This document shows, piece by piece, positions 43,146 through 47,240 of a stretch of DNA of 47,240 nucleotides. How positions within the stretch are numbered: position 1 is the stretch's first letter; each line of letters begins with the position of its first letter. The notes under the pieces were generated by a model. The model worked only from the letters and a program-made list of their open reading frames with translations, made no database searches and was not told the DNA's origin. Made by a program: the position numbers and the translations under genes. Origin of the DNA: Halorhodospira neutriphila (lineage in GTDB: Bacteria > Pseudomonadota > Gammaproteobacteria > Nitrococcales > Halorhodospiraceae); assembly GCF_016584055.1 (NCBI RefSeq), contig NZ_NRSH01000002.1, positions 1 to 47,240 on the forward strand, in the 5' to 3' direction.

Positions 43146-43219
43146 CGCCCTTACTCCCGGACGCAGAATGTGACGCAAGAGACTAATACAGTCCCTGACG
43201 GCCCACCAACCCCGCGAGG

Positions 43220-44050
43220 TCAGGCAGCAAGCCGCACCGGGCCGGGCAGGGAGAGCTCCATGGCGATGGGGAGGTGGTCGGAGAGGGGGTGGTCGAGGAC
43301 GCGGGCCCGCTCGACCTCGAGGCTCGGCGTGACCAGGATGTGGTCGATGTTGCGCCGCGGCCGCCAGCTCGGGAAGGTGTGGAGGCCGTGGATCGGCTCG
43401 CGCAGCTCGGTCCTGCGGCTGAGGCGGCGCAGCTCCCGGCTCTCGGAGCGGCAGTTGAAGTCGCCCATGACGATCACGTGGCGGTGGGCGTTGACCAGCT
43501 CGGCGAGGAAGTCCATCTGCCGGAGCCGCGCCCGGCGCCCCAGGGCCATGTGCACCAGGACGACGTTGAGCGCCTGGTCCCCCGTACCGAAGCGGATCTG
43601 CAGGGCCCCGCGCCCCGGGATCACCCCCGGCAGGCGGTGCTCCCGGATCGCCGCGGGGCGGTAGCGCGCCAGCAGGCCGTTGCTCTGCTGCGCCAGGTGC
43701 CCCATGTCGCGGTTCGTCTGGAGGTACCAGTAGGGGAAGTCGGCCTTGTAGGCGAGGTACTCGACCTGGTTCATGAAGCCGGTGCGCAGGCTCCCGCCGT
43801 CGACCTCCTGGAGGCCGACGAGGTCGTAGGGGCCGATGCACTCGCCGATGCGGTCGAGGTTGCCGCGGCGCTTGGCGTCCGGCAGGACGTGCTTCCACCC
43901 GCGGGTGACGTAGTGGCGGTAGCGGGAGGTGGCGATCCCCCCCTGGATGTTGTAGCTCAGGACCCGCAGGGCCGCCGGGCCTTCCGGGGCCCGGGTCGGG
44001 TTCAGCGTCGCGTAGGCGCCCTCCCGGAGCCGGTGGGAGAGGTTCGTCAT
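43220..44050 (-). CDS. Endonuclease/exonuclease/phosphatase family protein
   Basis: A 276-residue EEP-fold hydrolase. Catalytic blocks: LSYNIQGG (near residue 31), LQEVDGG (near 79), a central VLVHMAL, MGDFNC (near 190) and SDHLPIAME (near 260), the metal-binding and active-site residues of the DNase I/phosphatase fold. No signal peptide is seen. The ATG at 44050 overlaps the dsbA stop (ATGA). The dsbA-EEP pair is a familiar gammaproteobacterial arrangement. The substrate (DNA, lipid or phosphate ester) cannot be told. Confidence 0.85.
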   Translation of the reverse strand: MTNLSHRLREGAYATLNPTRAPEGPAALRVLSYNIQGGIATSRYRHYVTRGWKHVLPDAKRRGNLDRIGECIGPYDLVGLQEVDGGSLRTGFMNQVEYLAYKADFPYWYLQTNRDMGHLAQQSNGLLARYRPAAIREHRLPGVIPGRGALQIRFGTGDQALNVVLVHMALGRRARLRQMDFLAELVNAHRHVIVMGDFNCRSESRELRRLSRRTELREPIHGLHTFPSWRPRRNIDHILVTPSLEVERARVLDHPLSDHLPIAMELSLPGPVRLAA

Positions 44051-44703
44051 CCGCCCTCTTCGGCGTGGCGCTCCACCAGAGCGGCGATGGTCTCGATCAT
44101 AGCCTCGAGGCTGCCCGCCTGGCGGGGCGTCACCAGGTAGGCCTCGGCCACCACCACGGAGGGGGTGACGCGGATCCCGTAGTCGGCCATGGCCTGCCGG
44201 GCCCGGCGCAGGCCGCGGTCGACGCCGATGCCATCCCAGGCCTGGTCGAACGCCTCGCCCTCGACGCCGTGCTCGACGAAGAAGGCGCGCAGCGCCTCCC
44301 GGCTGCCCAGGTTGCGCCGCTGCTCGTGGATCGCCCGGAAGAGGGGCCCGTGGACCTGCTCGACGGCCCCGAGCGTCTCCGCCACCCAGTAGGCGCGGGC
44401 CAGCGGCTCCCAGCTCGGGCGGAAGACCACGGGGATCTCCTCGACCGCCACCGGCGGCTGCGCCCGCTCGAGCCACGCCGAGAAGCGCTCGCTGAAGCGG
44501 GCGCAGTGGGGGCAGAGGTAGGAGAAGAAGTCCGCCACCGGCACGGTGCCGTCGTCGTTGACCCGCGGCTCGCCGACCTTGCGGTAGTCCTCGCCGGCCT
44601 TCAGCTCGGCCGCCGAGCCGCCCCCCGCCATCAGCAGGGCGGCCGCCGCCGCGAGCAGCACCCCACTCATCCGCCGCATCCAGCCTGTACGCTTGCCCGT
44701 CAT
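44047..44703 (-). CDS. dsbA: Thiol:disulfide interchange protein DsbA
   Basis: A 218-residue periplasmic oxidoreductase that puts disulfides into exported proteins. The signal peptide is GVLLAAAAALLMAGGGSAA; the active site is CPHC in FFSYLCPHCARF (about residues 64-67); the cis-Pro loop is GIRVTPSVVV. The ATG at 44703 is chosen, with internal ATGs at MRRMSG as alternatives. It overlaps the downstream EEP gene by four bases and follows cytochrome c4. Confidence 0.9.
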   Translation of the reverse strand: MTGKRTGWMRRMSGVLLAAAAALLMAGGGSAAELKAGEDYRKVGEPRVNDDGTVPVADFFSYLCPHCARFSERFSAWLERAQPPVAVEEIPVVFRPSWEPLARAYWVAETLGAVEQVHGPLFRAIHEQRRNLGSREALRAFFVEHGVEGEAFDQAWDGIGVDRGLRRARQAMADYGIRVTPSVVVAEAYLVTPRQAGSLEAMIETIAALVERHAEEGG

Positions 44704-44776
44704 GCTCGGTTCCCGTCCCTATCCACGGCCGGGGCGCCGGGGCAGGCCCCGCACCAGCGAGGCCTGCCCGGCCGCC

Positions 44777-45430
44777 TCACTGCTTCTGCGCGACCTGGGG
44801 CTCACCGCCGAGGGTGCTCATGTAGGCGGAGACCGCCTCGATCTGCTCCGCGGACATCCGTCCGGCGATATCGCGCATCATGGCGTTGCGGTCGCTCTTG
44901 CGCTCGCGGCTCTTGAAGGCCTTGAGGCTGTTGACCAGGTAGGTCTGCTGCTGCGCGGCGACCCGGGGGAACTGCGCGCCCTGGATCCCCTCGCCGTTGG
45001 GGCCGTGGCACGCCGTGCAGGCGGCGACGCCCTCCTCCGGGATGCCGGCGTAGTAGATCCGCTCGCCCTGCTCGGCGAGCGCCGGATCCACGCCCTCGGC
45101 GGGCTTCGGCGGCTCCTGCTGGGCGAGCCACGCCGCGATGTTGCGGATGTCCTGGTCGGAGAGCCCGACCGCATTGCTGGTCATCAGGTTCTGCGGGTCG
45201 TAGCGGTTCTCGTCCCGGAAGAGCTCCAGCTGGTGGCGGATATAGTCCGCGTGCTGGCCGGCGTGGCTCGGCCACTCGGCGACGGAGCTGACCCCCTTCG
45301 CTCCGTGGCAGGCGGCGCAGACCTCGGTATTGAGCTTCTCGGCGGCCTCGAGATCGACCTCGGCGCTCGCTGTCGCGGCGGCGAGGGCCAAGCCCGCGGC
45401 CAGGATGTAGGAATAGGCACGCTCGTACAT
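44777..45430 (-). CDS. Cytochrome c4 (diheme)
   Basis: A 217-residue exported diheme cytochrome. The signal peptide (YSYILAAGLALAAATASA) starts at ATG 45430. Two heme-binding sites, CAACH (about 38-42) and CTACH (about 135-139), sit in two similar half-domains. Candidate axial Met ligands follow in each (NLMTSNAVGL; RNAMMRDIA). Cytochrome c4 carries electrons to terminal oxidases in the periplasm. This engB-cytochrome c4-dsbA neighbourhood is typical of gammaproteobacteria. Confidence 0.9.
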   Translation of the reverse strand: MYERAYSYILAAGLALAAATASAEVDLEAAEKLNTEVCAACHGAKGVSSVAEWPSHAGQHADYIRHQLELFRDENRYDPQNLMTSNAVGLSDQDIRNIAAWLAQQEPPKPAEGVDPALAEQGERIYYAGIPEEGVAACTACHGPNGEGIQGAQFPRVAAQQQTYLVNSLKAFKSRERKSDRNAMMRDIAGRMSAEQIEAVSAYMSTLGGEPQVAQKQ

Positions 45431-45598
45431 GGCTTCCGTTGTGCTCCGCTGCTGGCGTGAACTCGTGACTCGGTCGCTTTCGGCAATCGAAACATGTATA
45501 TCAGCCCGAGCACAGGGCGTCAATTTGCCTCCCCGCCCGGCGGCACTCGGCGGCGCCCGCACCGCGTGCTAGACTTGGCCCTCTATTCGCCATACTCG

Positions 45599-45814
45599 CG
45601 GTGCGGGTGCGGCCGGGGCGCTGCCCCCCGTCGGCGCCTGCCGAACGCGCCCTTCGGGTCCCCTGCGCTTCTCGCCCGAGCGGGAACGCGCGCTGAACTC
45701 GCTTCGCTCGGACAGCAGCGCGCTCCCCGAGCGGCTGGCGCCGCTCGGGCTGCGATGCTCGGCGCGTTCGAGAGGGCGCCGACGGGGGGCAGCGCCCCGG
45801 CCGCACCCGCACCG
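45599..45814. repeat. 216-bp nested inverted repeat before engB
   Basis: The outer arms, 45599-45638 and 45775-45814, are perfect 40-base complements. Just inside, 45642-45651 pairs with 45761-45770 (10 bp). Further in, 45674-45683 can pair with 45741-45750 and 45688-45695 with 45716-45723, and 45726-45735/45740-45749 makes a perfect alternative 10-bp hairpin. The whole block folds as one long rod and has no believable gene. It fills most of the 407-bp gap between cytochrome c4 and engB, and lies in the expected engB mRNA leader. It could be a structured RNA, a MITE-like mobile element or a regulatory hairpin. Confidence 0.75.
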
Positions 45815-45837
45815 TTAAGCACCGCACCCGGAGCCCC

Positions 45838-46440
45838 TTGATCTACCGTCGCGCCCAGTTCCGCCTCAGCGCCCCCACCCCGGCCGATCTCGGCGAGGAC
45901 AGCGGCCTCGAGGCCGCCTTCGCCGGCCGCTCCAACGTCGGCAAGTCTAGCGTGCTCAACGCCCTGACCGGGCAGCGCAAGCTCGCCCGGATCAGCGGCA
46001 CCCCGGGGCGCACGCAGACGATCAACGTCTTCGACCTCGACGCCGAGCGTCGGCTCATCGACCTGCCCGGCTACGGCTACGCGCGCGTGCCGCAGGCCGT
46101 GAAGCGGCGCTGGGAGCAGGCCCTGCCGGCGTACCTGCAGGGGCGAGCGTCCCTGCGCGGGCTGATCGTCATCATGGACGTGCGCCACGCCCCCACCGAG
46201 CTCGACCTGCAGATGCTCGCCTGGTGCGCCGACGCCGAGCTGCCGGTCCACGCCGTGCTGACCAAGGCCGACAAGCTCAAGCGCGGCGCCGCCCGCAGCC
46301 GCCTGGCCGCCGTCCCCGAGGCCGTCGCCGAGGCGGGGCTGGAGCTGCCGAGCGTGCAGCTGTTCTCCGCGACCAAGGGCGACGGCGTCGACGAGCTCGC
46401 CGCCGTGCTCGACGATTGGCTCGAGGTGGGGAACTCCTAG
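45838..46440 (+). CDS. engB: Ribosome-biogenesis GTP-binding protein EngB (YihA/YsxC)
   Basis: A 200-residue essential GTPase for large-subunit assembly. G1 is GRSNVGKSS (about 30-38), G2/G3 are TPGRTQ and DLPGYGYARVP, G4 is TKAD and the C-terminal SATKGDG is G5. The start is TTG at 45838, giving a family-like N-terminus (YRRAQFRLSAP); no upstream ATG in frame gives a better one. The 24 bases before it directly follow the nested palindrome. A strong terminator lies 105-143 bases after the stop. Confidence 0.92.
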   Translation: MIYRRAQFRLSAPTPADLGEDSGLEAAFAGRSNVGKSSVLNALTGQRKLARISGTPGRTQTINVFDLDAERRLIDLPGYGYARVPQAVKRRWEQALPAYLQGRASLRGLIVIMDVRHAPTELDLQMLAWCADAELPVHAVLTKADKLKRGAARSRLAAVPEAVAEAGLELPSVQLFSATKGDGVDELAAVLDDWLEVGNS

Positions 46441-46514
46441 CGCGACCTCGGGTCGCACCGTATGAGCGTCGCTACGGTGAGTCCACACTTCTCTCTCTCA
46501 AGCGTGGCGCACAG

Positions 46515-46583
46515 GCCCGGTCTCCCCCCAGGGCCGGGCGTTTTGGCCCCGATCCTTCCCCCCAAGGGTCGGGGCCTTCTTTT
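46515..46583 (+). terminator. Tandem rho-independent terminators after engB
   Basis: Hairpin 1 (46515-46539, GCCCGG / CCGGGC) is followed by TTTT. Hairpin 2 (46545-46576) has an 11-bp stem GGCCCCGATCC / GGGTCGGGGCC with one G-U pair, a 10-base loop, then TTCTTTT. Both read in the engB direction. The second is strong and ends seven bases before the cydC stop, so it separates the convergent genes. Confidence 0.85.
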
Positions 46584-46589
46584 AGCCGG

Positions 46590-47240
46590 CTATCCGGCTC
46601 CCGGGGCGAGCTCGGCGAGCGCCAGCCGGCGGTGGTGGGGCGGCGCGGCGTCGGGCTCGTGGCTGACGATCACGGCGGTGCGCCCGGCCAGCCACGGCGC
46701 CAGGCGCCGGGCCACGAGGGCGGCGGTCCCGGCGTCGAGGCCGCGCAGCGGCTCGTCGAGGAGCACCACCGGGGCGTCCGTCAGCCACACGCGCGCCAGG
46801 GCCAGCCGGCGCGCCTCGCCGCCCGACAGGCGCGAGCCGCCCTCCCCGACCCACTCGTCGAGCCCGCGCGGCGCGCTGCGGATCCGCTCGGCCAGCCCGG
46901 CCGCCTCCAGGGCCGCCCAGAGGCGCTGCTCCGGCGCCTGCGGATCGGCGATGCGCAGGTTGGCGGCGACGGTGTCGGCGAAGAGCTCGGTGCGCTGGGT
47001 CAGGTAGGCCAGGGCCCGGAAGCGCGCCGCCTCCGGCAGCGCCCCGGCCTCGGCGCCGCCGATGGTGGCCCGGCCCGCCTCGGGGGCGGCGAGGCCGGCG
47101 AGCAGGTCGAGCACGGTGGACTTGCCGGCGCCCGAGGGGCCGTGGAGGACCACGGTCTCGCCGGTGGCGACGGCCAGGCTCGCCCCCTGCAGGAGCGGCT
47201 CGGCCTGCGGCGCGTGGCGGAAGGTGACGCCCTCCAGGGC
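46590..47240 (-). CDS. cydC: CydC-type ABC exporter subunit (5' part outside window)
   Basis: The C-terminal 216 residues of an ABC exporter ATPase. Walker A is HGPSGAGKST, the Q-loop QRTELF, the signature LSGGEARR and Walker B VVLLDEP. The insert before the signature, DEWVGEGGSRLSGGE, is the characteristic CydC form (LNAWLGEGGRQLSGGE-like). CydDC exports cysteine and glutathione to the periplasm and is needed for cytochrome bd and c maturation, which suits the dsbA and cytochrome c4 neighbours. The membrane domain and the expected cydD partner lie to the right of the window. Confidence 0.85.
   Translation of the reverse strand, partial: ALEGVTFRHAPQAEPLLQGASLAVATGETVVLHGPSGAGKSTVLDLLAGLAAPEAGRATIGGAEAGALPEAARFRALAYLTQRTELFADTVAANLRIADPQAPEQRLWAALEAAGLAERIRSAPRGLDEWVGEGGSRLSGGEARRLALARVWLTDAPVVLLDEPLRGLDAGTAALVARRLAPWLAGRTAVIVSHEPDAAPPHHRRLALAELAPGAG

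Noticed and set aside
1-47240. Prophage, integrative element or CRISPR locus.
   Set aside because: No integrase, phage structural gene, cas gene or regular repeat array was seen; the only mobile piece is the TnpB insertion.

Overview
The window is about 47 kb of very GC-rich DNA, packed with genes on both strands. It reads as ordinary bacterial chromosome with one small transposon-like insertion. The gene set is gammaproteobacterial: recC-recB order, thiS-thiG-trmB, the engB / cytochrome c4 / dsbA neighbourhood, nsrR and a CydC-type exporter. The dodecin at 15.2 kb closely resembles, from memory, the structurally characterised dodecin of Halorhodospira halophila. Many proteins are acidic, including a Glu/Pro-rich TonB spacer. 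A halophilic member of the Ectothiorhodospiraceae, near Halorhodospira, is the best inference; no rRNA is present to prove it.

Layout. 1-6.1 kb: recB (cut by the left edge) and recC. 6.1-12.5 kb: a short-chain dehydrogenase, cysK, a C-terminally shortened EamA transporter with a divergent LysR regulator, a Phd-like orphan, an MshM/ExeA-like ATPase and an MgtC/DUF4010 membrane protein. 12.6-21.8 kb is a signalling block: a double-Cache/HAMP/GAF diguanylate cyclase, dodecin, a multi-PAS hybrid histidine kinase, Cu/Zn superoxide dismutase, a degenerate-receiver HD-GYP protein paired with a double-domain KaiC-like ATPase, and a MarR-like regulator near a strong inverted-repeat operator. 21.8-30.5 kb is a vitamin B12 uptake locus: two divergent cobalamin riboswitches drive an ABC importer (SBP-permease-ATPase) to the left, and a TonB-dependent receptor followed by its own ExbB-ExbD-ExbD-TonB energiser to the right.

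30.5-34.7 kb: a CHAD protein, a methyltransferase-HNH nuclease fusion, a CobW-family GTPase and a CPXCG zinc-ribbon protein. 34.7-36.8 kb: an insertion made of a TnpB nuclease with intact RuvC residues, directly preceded by a protein that is only the zinc-ribbon/helix-turn-helix part of an IS1595-type transposase. 36.8-47.2 kb: SirB2-like protein, NsrR, tRNA-Gly(CCC), thiS-thiG-trmB-gor as an overlapping operon, gamma carbonic anhydrase, an Na+-dependent SNF transporter, an EEP phosphatase-dsbA pair, cytochrome c4, a 216-bp nested inverted repeat, engB with a clear terminator, and the 3' part of cydC.

The parts most worth following up are the zinc-ribbon/TnpB pair, the methyltransferase-HNH fusion, the KaiC/HD-GYP pair, the nested palindrome before engB, and the B12-riboswitch-controlled receptor whose plug domain looks like a heme receptor.
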